64,000 nucleotides of DNA from Sphingomonas colocasiae (lineage in GTDB: Bacteria; Pseudomonadota; Alphaproteobacteria; Sphingomonadales; Sphingomonadaceae), in contig NZ_JAINVV010000004.1 in assembly GCF_019880585.1 (NCBI RefSeq), positions 1,240,001-1,304,000 on the forward strand, written 5' to 3'. Below the pieces are notes generated by a model. That model ran no database searches, was not told where the DNA came from, and saw nothing but the letters and a program-made list of their open reading frames with translations. This document shows positions 35,352 to 43,820 of this stretch, one piece after another. The translations under genes were made by a program, and so were the position numbers. Every line of letters starts with the position of its first letter. The stretch's first letter is position 1.

Positions 35352-36743
35352 ATGTGCCTTGATATGCTTGTTGATGATGCGCCCGTGGCGACGCCGCTCC
35401 GGCTTGTCACCGTCGCCGATCTGGCCGGCTTGCTCGCCGGCCAGGCTGCGCCGGTTAGGGCGCGGATCGAGCAGTCCGGCTTTTCCGGCGCTGCCGGGCA
35501 GGTGGTGCAACTGCCCGATGCCGACGGTTCGCTATGGGCCGGCGTCGGCGACGGCGTGTCGCGCCGTTCGGCGGCGGCGGTGGCGATGGCGGTTCCGCCG
35601 GGCGTCTATCGGATCGAGGGGTTGCCGGCCGAAACGGCAACCGAGGCGGCATTGGGTTGGGCGCTCGGCAGCTACAGCTTCGATCGGCTGAAGCGCGCGG
35701 ACGATACGCCAAAGGCCCGGCTGGTCTGGCCCGAACGGGCCGATCGCGCGCAGGTGCGCCTGTTCGCGGAAGCGACCACGCTGGTACGGGATCTGATCAA
35801 TCTGCCGCCGAACCTGATGGTCCCCAACGATCTCGCCGATGCGGCGCGTCGGATCGCGTCCACGGGTGGTGCGACGCTGGATGTGATCGCCGGCGACGAT
35901 TTGCTGGGCGAGAATTATCCGCTCGTCCATGCCGTCGGGCGCGCCAGCACCCAGCCGCCCTGCCTGATCGACCTGCGCTGGGGCGACGCATCGCATCCCC
36001 GGGTGACATTGGTCGGCAAGGGCGTGTGCTTCGATACCGGCGGATCGAACCTGAAACAGGCGCCCGGCATGTTGCTGATGAAGAAGGACATGGGCGGCGC
36101 CGCGCATGTGCTCGCATTGGCGCAGATGATCATGGCGGCGCGATTGCCCGTGCGCCTGCGTGTGCTGGTGCCCGCTGTCGAGAATTCGCTGTCGGGCGAT
36201 GCGATGCGTCCGCTCGACGTGATCAAGGCGCGCAACGGGTTGAGCGTCGAGATCGGCAACACCGATGCCGAGGGCCGGCTGATCCTGGCCGACGCGCTGG
36301 CGGAAGCCGTCACCGAAACGCCCGACCTGCTGATCGATTTCGCGACACTGACCGGCGCCGCCACCACCGCGCTCGGCACCGATATCGGCGCGATGCTGAC
36401 CAATGACGATGGGCTCGCTGCGGAGGTTGCCGCATCGTCCGCCGCGATGGACGATCCGCTCTGGCGACTGCCGCTCTGGGCGCCCTATGCGCCGCATCTC
36501 AAGGGCAAGTCGGCGGACCTGATCAATATCCCGGACATGAACATCGGCTCGATCTCGGCCGCGGGCGCGATCTATGGCGGGCTGTTCCTCCAGAATTTCG
36601 TGGCGTCGGACACGCCCTGGATCCATCTCGACATCTTCGCCTGGAATCTCTCACGCAAGGACGGCCGCCCCGAAGGCGGCGAAGCGCACGGCCTGCTGGC
36701 GATCTACGATCTGATCGCGCGCCGCTGGCCGGTGGCGGGATAG
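35352..36743 (+). CDS. Leucyl-aminopeptidase-family metallopeptidase (M17)
   Basis: Removes N-terminal amino acids from peptides using two metal ions. Residues of the M17 site are visible: Lys223 and Asp228 in VGKGVCFDTGG, Asp246 in KKDMGG and the NTDAEGRL motif (303-310). LINLPPNLMVP precedes them. It is 463 residues from ATG 35352, with GGAGA shortly upstream; the frame to 35325 adds nine residues. The N-terminal domain is less like PepA, as in sphingomonad relatives. It is followed within seven bases by the M20 hydrolase. It fits a peptide-catabolic role for the island. Confidence 0.88.
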   Translation: MCLDMLVDDAPVATPLRLVTVADLAGLLAGQAAPVRARIEQSGFSGAAGQVVQLPDADGSLWAGVGDGVSRRSAAAVAMAVPPGVYRIEGLPAETATEAALGWALGSYSFDRLKRADDTPKARLVWPERADRAQVRLFAEATTLVRDLINLPPNLMVPNDLADAARRIASTGGATLDVIAGDDLLGENYPLVHAVGRASTQPPCLIDLRWGDASHPRVTLVGKGVCFDTGGSNLKQAPGMLLMKKDMGGAAHVLALAQMIMAARLPVRLRVLVPAVENSLSGDAMRPLDVIKARNGLSVEIGNTDAEGRLILADALAEAVTETPDLLIDFATLTGAATTALGTDIGAMLTNDDGLAAEVAASSAAMDDPLWRLPLWAPYAPHLKGKSADLINIPDMNIGSISAAGAIYGGLFLQNFVASDTPWIHLDIFAWNLSRKDGRPEGGEAHGLLAIYDLIARRWPVAG

Positions 36744-36749
36744 GCGATC

Positions 36750-38003
36750 ATGCCAGCGGGTTCGAACTTCCCCGCCGTCGACGGCGATCGCCTGTGGCGG
36801 TCGCTGATGGATCTGGCGGCGATCGGTGCGACGCCGAAAGGTGGCGTTTGCCGCCTGGCGCTGACCGACGAGGACCGCCGCGCACGCGAAATGTTCGTCG
36901 AATGGGCAAGGGCGGCGGGCTGCACCGTGCGTGTCGATCCGATCGGCAACATCTTCGCGCGACGCGCGGGCCGCGATCCCGCCCGGCCTGCGGTGATGAC
37001 GGGTTCGCACATCGACACCCAGCCCACGGGCGGCAAGTTCGACGGCAATTACGGCGTGCTGGCCGGGCTGGAAGTGCTGCGCAGGCTGAACGATCTGGAC
37101 ATCGATACCGAGGCGCCGGTCGAAGTCGTGGTCTGGACCAATGAGGAAGGATCGCGCTTCGTTCCGGTGATGATGGGATCGGCGGTGTTCGCGGGCGCCG
37201 TCGCGCTCGACGATGCCCGCGCCGCCCGCGATGGCGACGGGATCAGCGTGGGCGATGCGCTGGACCGGATCGGCTTTGCCGGCCCACCATGCGAGCGCCC
37301 TGCGATCGACAGCTATTTCGAAGCTCATATCGAACAGGGGCCGGTGCTCGAGGATGCCGGCCAGACGATCGGTGTCGTCACCGGCGCGCTGGGGCAGCGC
37401 TGGTTCGATTGCGAGGTGACGGGGTTCGAGGCGCATGCCGGACCGACGCCGATGGAATTGCGCCGCGATGCGCTTCAGGCGGCGGCGGTGCTGATGCGGC
37501 GCGTCGTCGAGATTGCGCTTGTCCATGCGCCGCATGCGCGCGGCACGGTGGGGCAGGTGCAGGTCCATCCCAATAGCCGCAACGTCATTCCCGGCGGCGT
37601 CATCTTCAGCGTCGATTTCCGCGCGCCGGACGATGCGATGCTGGATGCGATGGAGCAGGCGTTTCGCGAGGCGATGTCGGTGGTTGCCATCGATCACAAG
37701 GTCGATGTGGCGCTGCGCGAGACATCGCGCTTCGCCGCCCTCCGGTTCGATGCCGGTTGCGTTGCGGAGGTCGCGGCGGCGGCGCGGGATCTCGGCGTGG
37801 GCGCGATGGAGATCGTGTCCGGCGCGGGGCATGACGCGATCCATATCGCCACATGCGCGCCGAGCGCGATGATCTTCGTGCCGTGCGCGGGCGGTATCAG
37901 TCACAACGAACTGGAGGATGCCGATCCGGTAGATCTGGCGGCCGGCGCGAACATATTGCTGCGTTGCATCCTCAATCGCGCGCGCGTGGTCGAGCGCGGT
38001 TGA
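36750..38003 (+). CDS. M20-family Zn-dependent amidohydrolase (N-carbamoyl-amino-acid hydrolase/beta-ureidopropionase type)
   Basis: A 417-residue M20 hydrolase of the allantoate/L-carbamoylase/ureidopropionase subgroup. It has the metal motifs GSHIDTQPTGGKFDGNYGV and NEEGSRF, FEAHIEQGPVLE and a C-terminal HDAIHI segment. Members cleave N-carbamoyl or related amide groups from amino acids. ATG 36750 directly follows the M17 gene, so both probably share a transcript. The exact substrate is not readable. It may process a modified amino acid released by the peptide-handling enzymes nearby. Confidence 0.86.
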   Translation: MPAGSNFPAVDGDRLWRSLMDLAAIGATPKGGVCRLALTDEDRRAREMFVEWARAAGCTVRVDPIGNIFARRAGRDPARPAVMTGSHIDTQPTGGKFDGNYGVLAGLEVLRRLNDLDIDTEAPVEVVVWTNEEGSRFVPVMMGSAVFAGAVALDDARAARDGDGISVGDALDRIGFAGPPCERPAIDSYFEAHIEQGPVLEDAGQTIGVVTGALGQRWFDCEVTGFEAHAGPTPMELRRDALQAAAVLMRRVVEIALVHAPHARGTVGQVQVHPNSRNVIPGGVIFSVDFRAPDDAMLDAMEQAFREAMSVVAIDHKVDVALRETSRFAALRFDAGCVAEVAAAARDLGVGAMEIVSGAGHDAIHIATCAPSAMIFVPCAGGISHNELEDADPVDLAAGANILLRCILNRARVVERG

Positions 38004-38024
38004 TCGCGCTCCGTCGAGGCGCGT

Positions 38025-38900
38025 TTACTGGCCTTCCAGATCGCGTCTGCAGGGGTGGGGGCGGGCGCCGCTTTCGTCTTCCAGCCGGTCCACGGTCGCG
38101 AGCGCCATCGCGCGATAAGCCGGCAATATGGCGGGGTGATGGTCTCCGAACGCGGTCAGATGGTTCCGGACGGTCGCTTCGTCGCCACGCAGCAAGGGGC
38201 CGGACAAGGCTGAAAATCCGAGCTCGAGGCTGTTTTCCAGCGATGCGCGCGCAAGCGGGGCCAGTACCTGATAGGGTGTGTCGATACCCGCCGCCCGAAG
38301 TGTATCGGCCGCACCGGCAAGGAGTGTGACGAGATGGTTCGCGGCATGGCTGAGCGCGCCGTGGTAGAGAGGACGCAATATCTCCTCGATCATGAAGGGC
38401 GCGCCGCCAAGCGCTTCGACAAGTCGGGCGGCGAACGCTGACGCCGCCGGGCCCGATCCGGTGACACCGAACGGAGATCCTTTCATCCGCTCCGCTTCGA
38501 CCTGCGGATCGCCGGTGAACGCCATGACCGGATGGATCGCGGCGGTCAGCGCGCCCAGGTTTTCCAGTGGGCGCAGCACAGCCGCGCCGCTGCGTCCGCT
38601 GACATGGAAGATGAAGGGCTGTTGTCCCGGCCGGTAATGCCCGGCCAGGTCGGTTGCGATGTCGGCGACGGCGTCGTCCGAAACCGCGATGGCAATCACG
38701 TCGCACTGGTGGAGTAATTCACCCAGGTCGGCGGCCATGTCGGCATGGCCCTCCAGCGCGGCATTGCGTGCGTTTTCGAATGATCGCCCGAACAGCATCG
38801 GCGTGGTTCGGGAGAACGATGCCAGTGCCAGGAGCATGGCTCGGGCGACCCGGCCGGTTCCGATCACGCCAAGTCGATTGCAGGATAGTCCGTTGCTCAT
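38025..38900 (-). CDS. Rossmann-fold protein with a DUF2520 domain
   Basis: About 291 residues. The N-terminal NAD(P)-binding part begins with LGVIGTGRVARAMLLAL and has an ALGHP-type helper segment AAIHPVMAFTGD; the C-terminal half is the helical DUF2520 domain with GALSHAANHLVTLLAGAADTL. It resembles 6-phosphogluconate-dehydrogenase-like reductases, but no reaction is known. It is transcribed opposite to the M20 gene and ends 21 bases from it, convergent. The start ATG 38900 is followed on the other side by a gap of about 260 bases without a supported gene. Confidence 0.85.
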   Translation of the reverse strand: MSNGLSCNRLGVIGTGRVARAMLLALASFSRTTPMLFGRSFENARNAALEGHADMAADLGELLHQCDVIAIAVSDDAVADIATDLAGHYRPGQQPFIFHVSGRSGAAVLRPLENLGALTAAIHPVMAFTGDPQVEAERMKGSPFGVTGSGPAASAFAARLVEALGGAPFMIEEILRPLYHGALSHAANHLVTLLAGAADTLRAAGIDTPYQVLAPLARASLENSLELGFSALSGPLLRGDEATVRNHLTAFGDHHPAILPAYRAMALATVDRLEDESGARPHPCRRDLEGQ

Positions 38901-39163
38901 CCATTTCCTCTCGCATCATGCAGTGACGCGAGACGAAGATAGGCCGATCGAAGACGCTTGATCCAGATGATGTGATGAACGGGCCGAGTCAGGAAGAGTG
39001 GAACTCGAACAGGCGATGGATTGCCGGCGGGATCGTGAAAGTCCGTATTCATGCGGCTCAGGCAGCATTTGTCATCGGCCAGCAAAGGAGCAGCAACACA
39101 GCGTCCCTAGATGCGCCTGCAACGGTCCGAGGGCAAAAGCCACGGATCATGCAGGAGAACGGC

Positions 39164-39574
39164 ATGATTGACATCTTCATCGCGCTTGCGGCCGCGGCGG
39201 CGACGCATAATGTGCAGGTCGAGCATCGCGGCGCGCCGATCCAGGCGGTCTACAGCGCGCAGCCCGATATCCGGATGCGGACGATCGGCGCGGCGACGCC
39301 CAACCGCATGGATGGCCAGCGCTGTCGCTGGACGGCCACGGTCAAGGTTGAGCGGCGGCTGGAACAGGGCGGGGCCTTGACGCGTACCTTCTCCGGAGAC
39401 CAACAGCTCTCCGGCAGCGCGCCCGGCGCCTGCGCGCAACAGGCGAAGGGGATCGAACGTGAAGTGGCCGGCCGGAGCGATTTTGTCCGCGCGCAGCTGC
39501 TTGCGGCCGCGGAACAGGACCGTGCGCAGCTGCTCGCGGAACTCGACGCCGTTCGCAGCATGGCTTCGAACTGA
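39164..39574 (+). CDS. Hypothetical protein, probably secreted
   Basis: About 136 residues starting MIDIFIALAAAAATHNV, a short hydrophobic segment that could be a weak signal peptide. The rest has a conserved-looking RCRWTATVKVERRL patch and a charged helical C-terminus. There are no known motifs. A GGAGA ribosome site precedes ATG 39164; the frame continues upstream to 38972 but those codons look non-coding. It is followed within five bases by an outer-membrane-type protein, so the two may form one unit. Confidence 0.6.
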   Translation: MIDIFIALAAAAATHNVQVEHRGAPIQAVYSAQPDIRMRTIGAATPNRMDGQRCRWTATVKVERRLEQGGALTRTFSGDQQLSGSAPGACAQQAKGIEREVAGRSDFVRAQLLAAAEQDRAQLLAELDAVRSMASN

Positions 39575-39578
39575 CCGC

Positions 39579-40322
39579 TTGCCGGGCATCGTCGCGCCGC
39601 ATGCCCGGCCGGCCTTGCTGGCGGCGGCATTGTTGCTTCCCGGCTTCGCCGCACCTGCGTTCGCGCAGGACGATGGCGGCCTCTCCGCCTCTGTCGAGGT
39701 CGCGAGCGACGATCGGCGGCGCGGCCTGAGCTGGAGCAGCGGCGATCCGGTGCTGCGCGCGAGCGTCTCTGTTCCGGTCGCGGACGGCCTCGTGCTCGAC
39801 GCGACGGGGGTTTCGCTCCGGGGGAGCCGCCGGCATGGCGGCGCGGATGGCGTGATTGATCTTCGTGCGGGATATACCCGCCAGACCGGCGCATGGAGCC
39901 TGACAGCGGATGCGACCTATCACGCATTCCCCGGTGCATCGGGGCAGGGTTATGCCGAACTGGGCGCCGGCGCCGGTTTCCTGATCGGCCCCGCCAATAT
40001 TGGCGCCTTCGCGCGCTATGCACCGCGCCAGGATGCCATCGGCGGCGATAATCTCTATCTGGGCGCGGAAACGTCATTGGGCATTCCCGGCACGCCGTTC
40101 ACCGTGTCCGGCCATGTCGGCCGGTCATCCGGAAGCGTTCGCGATCCCATGCGCGCGTGGCGCCTGCGTCCTGATGGACGCTATTGGGATCACGGCGTGG
40201 CGCTCGACTATCGCCGGGGGCAATGGGCGGCGGGCCTGCGCTATGCCGATAGCAGCATCGATCCCGGCGCTTCCGATCACGCCGGCGCGACGCTGGTCGC
40301 ACGCTTCGGGATCGATTTCTGA
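39579..40322 (+). CDS. Outer-membrane beta-barrel protein (TorF/TIGR02001-like)
   Basis: About 247 residues with a signal peptide ending near PAFAQDDGG and a run of beta strands with glycine- and aromatic-rich turns, ending in a terminal Phe. The first mature segment SASVEVASDDRRRGLSWSS resembles the TIGR02001 family (VASDYRFRGLS). It is probably an outer-membrane barrel of unknown role. There is no ATG at the right place; the TTG at 39579, five bases after the preceding stop, is the likely start. The frame also extends upstream to 39459, overlapping the previous gene. Confidence 0.65.
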   Translation: MPGIVAPHARPALLAAALLLPGFAAPAFAQDDGGLSASVEVASDDRRRGLSWSSGDPVLRASVSVPVADGLVLDATGVSLRGSRRHGGADGVIDLRAGYTRQTGAWSLTADATYHAFPGASGQGYAELGAGAGFLIGPANIGAFARYAPRQDAIGGDNLYLGAETSLGIPGTPFTVSGHVGRSSGSVRDPMRAWRLRPDGRYWDHGVALDYRRGQWAAGLRYADSSIDPGASDHAGATLVARFGIDF

Positions 40323-40334
40323 AAGCGGCCGTCG

Positions 40335-40850
40335 TCAGGCGATGCGCTCGGGCACTTCGGCGGCATCCTCTTCATGCGTCGTGGCTGGCGCCATCGCTTC
40401 CCAGGGGAAGACGAACCAGTCCTTGGTGATCGACCGATCGATCGTGCGCGACCAGTAATCGACCTGCGCCGCCGAACGGACATTGTTGAGCAGAACGGCG
40501 AAGCGCACATTCTCCGAAACGCCGCCGGCGTCGTCGATCGCCTCGCGCAGATAGCAGATGGTGCGGCCGGAATCGTTGATGTCGTCGATCACCAGCAATT
40601 TCCTGCCCTGGCCCGATTTCGCCGCAAGCTGCTCCAGAAGCTGGTCGCCAAAGCCATGGACTTTCGCGGAATGGTCGACGGAGAGCAGGTTGATGCCGGT
40701 CGCGTGGCTCAGATAGGCGCCGGGCACCAGCCCTCCGCGCCCGATGCCGATCAGGAAGTCGGGCTGCCATCGATCCTCCGTCAGCGCGGCGGCAATCACG
40801 CGGACGTCCGCGACGAAATCCTCATACGGAATGGGCGTGAAGATCGGCAT
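40335..40850 (-). CDS. Purine phosphoribosyltransferase (hypoxanthine/xanthine-guanine type)
   Basis: A 171-residue phosphoribosyltransferase. The PRPP motif LLVIDDINDSGRT is present at the usual place, with LIGIGRGGLVPGAYL forming the earlier loop. The C-terminal WFVFPWE segment is typical of purine enzymes of this class. Its ATG shares one base with the stop of the deaminase gene upstream (TGATG). Together they would turn adenine to hypoxanthine and then to IMP, a salvage route. The exact base preference is not readable from sequence alone. Confidence 0.85.
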   Translation of the reverse strand: MPIFTPIPYEDFVADVRVIAAALTEDRWQPDFLIGIGRGGLVPGAYLSHATGINLLSVDHSAKVHGFGDQLLEQLAAKSGQGRKLLVIDDINDSGRTICYLREAIDDAGGVSENVRFAVLLNNVRSAAQVDYWSRTIDRSITKDWFVFPWEAMAPATTHEEDAAEVPERIA

Positions 40851-41866
40851 CAGCCATGCTCCGCGACATAATCGTCGATCGCGGCGAGGTGGTGCGCGAC
40901 ATCAGCATCGTCAAGGAAGGATCCGGTGAAGCTGTTGCGCGCCAGGGTCGCGATATCGACGGTGGACAATCTGCCCTGTGCGGCGAGCGCGCGGTAATTG
41001 TCGTTCACATAACCGCCGAAATAGGCGGGGTCGTCCGAATTGATCGTTGCGGCAAGACCGAGCTCGAGCATGCGGGGAATGGGATGATCGGCCAGATCCC
41101 CAACCACGCAGAGCTTGAGGTTGGAGAGCGGGCAGACGGTGAGCGTGATGCCGCTTTCCGCCAGCCGCCGGACGAGCGCCGGATCCTCCAGCGAGCGATT
41201 GCCATGGTCGAGCCGGTCGATCGCGAGCAGATCGAGCGCCTGGACGACATAATCGGGCGGTCCTTCCTCGCCGGCATGGGCGACGCGTTTCAATCCCATT
41301 TCGCCGGCACGCGCGAAGACGCGCGCGAATTTCTCCGGGGGATGGCCGAGTTCGGAACTGTCGAGCCCGACGCCGGCGATACGGTCGAGCCAGGGTTCCG
41401 CCTGACGCAGCGTTTCGAACGCGGCCTCCTCGTCGAGATGGCGCAGGAAGCACAGGATCAGTTTCGACGTCAGCCCGTGTCTAGCTTCTGCCTCCGCCAT
41501 CCCGTCCAGCAGCCCTTCGGCGACGATACCGAAGGGAATGCCCCGATCGGTATGCGTCTGCGGATCGAAGAAGATCTCGGCATGGCGGACGTTATCCGCC
41601 GCCGCGCGATCGAAATAGGCGAGGGCGAGGTCGCGGAAATCCTCCTGCGAGCGCAACACGTCCGCGCCCTGATAATAGATGTCGAGAAAATCCTGGAGAT
41701 TGGAGAAACTGTACGCCGCACGGACCTGTTCGACGCTGCCGAAGGGAATGTCGACGCGATTGCGGCGGGCCAGCGCGAACATCTGTTCGGGTTCCAGGCT
41801 GCCTTCGATATGCAGATGGAGTTCCGCCTTGGGCAATCCGGCGATGAATGTGTCGAGATCGGTCAT
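40850..41866 (-). CDS. Adenine deaminase of the adenosine-deaminase family
   Basis: A 338-residue zinc amidohydrolase. It begins LPKAELHLHIEGSLEPE (HxH metal site) and has FFDPQTHT, VGLDSSELGHPP, AHAGEEGPP with His, and TINSDDPAYFGGY with Asp. The PQTHT and GHPP segments and the lengthy N-terminus match the Aah1/PA0148-type enzymes, which are adenine deaminases, rather than adenosine deaminases. ATG 41866 is used; the frame runs to 42529 but the upstream part overlaps another gene. The stop overlaps the phosphoribosyltransferase start, supporting a shared function. Confidence 0.88.
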   Translation of the reverse strand: MTDLDTFIAGLPKAELHLHIEGSLEPEQMFALARRNRVDIPFGSVEQVRAAYSFSNLQDFLDIYYQGADVLRSQEDFRDLALAYFDRAAADNVRHAEIFFDPQTHTDRGIPFGIVAEGLLDGMAEAEARHGLTSKLILCFLRHLDEEAAFETLRQAEPWLDRIAGVGLDSSELGHPPEKFARVFARAGEMGLKRVAHAGEEGPPDYVVQALDLLAIDRLDHGNRSLEDPALVRRLAESGITLTVCPLSNLKLCVVGDLADHPIPRMLELGLAATINSDDPAYFGGYVNDNYRALAAQGRLSTVDIATLARNSFTGSFLDDADVAHHLAAIDDYVAEHG

Positions 41867-41983
41867 GGCCCAGTCCCTTCGGCACGACTCGGTTTTCGAA
41901 AAAGCCAGCATGACATGCCGGTTGCGCGCTGGACAGTTCGCCCGCTCTTGAAAGCGGGGGGTGGGAAGCACTAGCTGGGCGCC

Positions 41984-42496
41984 ATGCGCGGGGGCAAGGA
42001 AATCGACTGGAAGGCTCTGGTGACGGGGATCGTCGCCTATGAACAGCCTTTCGCGGCACTGGACGGTGAACGGTTCGAACGGATCGAGCGCGGTTTCGGC
42101 GAACATTATCAGGTCGATCGGCTCTCGTCCGACGCGTTCGGCTTCTCGCGCGGCGAGGGCTATACGCGGCTGCCGCGATGGGACGCCTTCGGCTATGTCG
42201 ATCGCGGCACCGTCGCGCGGGTGCGCAATGCCGAAACCGAGCTGGCGGACGTGGGTTCGAATATCGCGGTGCTGCCCGCCGGTTGGAAGGCGATCCGCTT
42301 CTCGCTCGATATCCGCGTCATCCTGATCTTCTGGGCGGCGTTGATCGCGGGCACATATTTCTTCGCCGCGCCGAACAGCCCGATCCAGTTCTGGGTGGGC
42401 GGGTTCGTGGTGATCTGGGCGCTGCACGTCCGACTGGTGATGCGCAGTCTGGACGGCAAGCTGGCGCGTTGGATGGCGCGATCGAGCTGGAACTGA
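41984..42496 (+). CDS. Hypothetical protein with two membrane segments
   Basis: About 170 residues. Two hydrophobic stretches lie near residues 108-127 (RVILIFWAALIAGTYFF) and 132-149 (PIQFWVGGFVVIWALHVRL), after a hydrophilic N-terminal domain of about 105 residues. No family is recognised and there are no catalytic motifs. It starts about 115 bases from the divergent deaminase gene and ends before a long inverted repeat. Confidence 0.55.
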   Translation: MRGGKEIDWKALVTGIVAYEQPFAALDGERFERIERGFGEHYQVDRLSSDAFGFSRGEGYTRLPRWDAFGYVDRGTVARVRNAETELADVGSNIAVLPAGWKAIRFSLDIRVILIFWAALIAGTYFFAAPNSPIQFWVGGFVVIWALHVRLVMRSLDGKLARWMARSSWN

Positions 42497-42533
42497 GGTC
42501 GAGGCTTTCGGTCGTTCTTGGAAAAACATGGAT

Positions 42534-42561
42534 TGTCATTCCCGCTTTCGCGGGAATGACA
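42534..42561. repeat. REP-like palindrome
   Basis: Twelve-base perfect arms TGTCATTCCCGC and GCGGGAATGACA enclose TTTC. It sits between the convergent genes ending at 42496 and 42579, a typical place for such elements, where it could also act as a bidirectional terminator. Confidence 0.7.
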
Positions 42562-42578
42562 GGGGGCGAGGCGCGCGC

Positions 42579-43757
42579 CTATTCCAGACGGAAGCTCAGT
42601 CCTGCATTGGCTTCCAGCCGCGCGACCAGGGCGTCGCCCATCGCGCTCGCCGGCGTCCAGATCCCGCCGGGGCCTTCCACGTCCCGCAACAGGCAGAGTG
42701 CGCTTTCGGCGATCATCTTGCTCGTCGATCCATAGCCCGGATCGCGGTCGCCAGTGACGATCAGCCGCATCGGCTCACTGCCCGAAAGGTCCTCGGCGGT
42801 GAAGACGATTTCGTAAAAGCCGTTCTCGCGTTCTTCCCTGCTCGGGCCTTCGCCGGGCTCCAGCGATTTGCCCTCGCCGAACGGATTGAGCTTCGCCATG
42901 GCCTCCACCGCCGCATGGGCGGCCTCGCTCAGCGTCGTCAGCATCATCTCGTCATAGACCAGATCCTCACCCCAGAGGTGTCCGAGAAGCTGGTTCGATC
43001 GATGGACATTCTTGGTGTTGATCGGCGCCATGATGAACGGGACGGCCCAGACGCCCTCCGTGCGATCATATTCGGGGACAAGGCCGCTGGGCTGGTGCGG
43101 CCCCGCAAAGCCCGGCGTCAGCGCGAAGGGATCCTTGAGAAGGCGCACGACGTCCAGGCTCTTGGTTGCGGCCGCCATCGTCGCCTTCATGCTCGCGACG
43201 GTTCCGCCCGATGCGCCGCCGCGCATCTTGCGCACGCGCCCCTTGACGCGCGGGGCCGGTTTTCCATGGCGCGCGATCACGGCCTTCTGAAGCTGGTGGA
43301 CGCCCATGTCGAAGGGGATCGAGTCGAAACCGCAGGAAAAGACGATGCGCGCGCCTGAAGCCTTGGCCGCCGCTTCGTTGGCATCGATCATGTAACGCAT
43401 CCAGGCGGGTTCCCCGCACAGGTCGACATAATCGGTTCCGGCCTGCGCGCAGGCCGCGACCAGTTCGTTGCCGTAAAGCTGATAGGGGCCGACGGTGGTG
43501 AGGACGGCGCGGGCCTGCGCCGCCATCGCGGCGAGGCTGGCGGGATCGGACGCATCGGCGGCGATCAGCGGCGTATCCTCGGGCGCGCCGATCTCGTCGC
43601 GAATCCGGGCGAGCTTTTCGATCGACCGTCCCGCCATCGCCCAGCGCGGCGCATCGGGGGCCTTGTAATTGGCGGCCAGATATTCGGCGACGAGCCGTCC
43701 GGTGAAGCCCGAGGCTCCGTAGACGACGATATCGAAGTCACGCGCGATGCTGGCCAT
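42579..43757 (-). CDS. Saccharopine-dehydrogenase-like/trans-acting enoyl reductase family protein
   Basis: A 392-residue Rossmann-fold protein. FDIVVYGASGFTGRLVAEYLAAN at the start binds NAD(P), followed by LTTVGPYQLYGNELV, YVDLCGEPAWMRYMID and FSCGFDSIPFDMGV. Relatives include Rv2449c-type proteins with various reductive roles. No substrate can be named. ATG 43757 with a GGGAGAG site upstream is preferred; an in-frame ATG at 43790 is not used because a long inverted repeat spans both. It follows the DoxX gene on the same strand. Confidence 0.8.
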   Translation of the reverse strand: MASIARDFDIVVYGASGFTGRLVAEYLAANYKAPDAPRWAMAGRSIEKLARIRDEIGAPEDTPLIAADASDPASLAAMAAQARAVLTTVGPYQLYGNELVAACAQAGTDYVDLCGEPAWMRYMIDANEAAAKASGARIVFSCGFDSIPFDMGVHQLQKAVIARHGKPAPRVKGRVRKMRGGASGGTVASMKATMAAATKSLDVVRLLKDPFALTPGFAGPHQPSGLVPEYDRTEGVWAVPFIMAPINTKNVHRSNQLLGHLWGEDLVYDEMMLTTLSEAAHAAVEAMAKLNPFGEGKSLEPGEGPSREERENGFYEIVFTAEDLSGSEPMRLIVTGDRDPGYGSTSKMIAESALCLLRDVEGPGGIWTPASAMGDALVARLEANAGLSFRLE

Positions 43758-43792
43758 GCATTCTCTCCCATTTCCAGGGAGAGAGTGCATGG
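43754..43792 (-). promoter_or_regulatory. Hairpin covering the start of the saccharopine-dehydrogenase-like gene
   Basis: Sixteen-base arms CCATGCATTCTCTCCC and GGGAGAGAGTGCATGG with a seven-base loop and one mismatch. In the mRNA, the GGGAGAG ribosome site and the ATG lie in one arm, so the hairpin could limit translation. Confidence 0.55.
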
Positions 43793-43820
43793 CGAGCGGA
43801 GCGCATTCAAGCCCTGGAGA

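Noticed and set aside
17833-38003. Microcystin-degradation cluster (mlrABCD)
   Set aside because: No mlrA, mlrB or mlrC-like gene is seen; a POT transporter and methylaspartate lyase alone do not establish it.
41867-42529. N-terminal extension of the adenine deaminase frame
   Set aside because: It overlaps the membrane protein on the other strand and has no similarity to the family, which begins near residue 1 of the short version.
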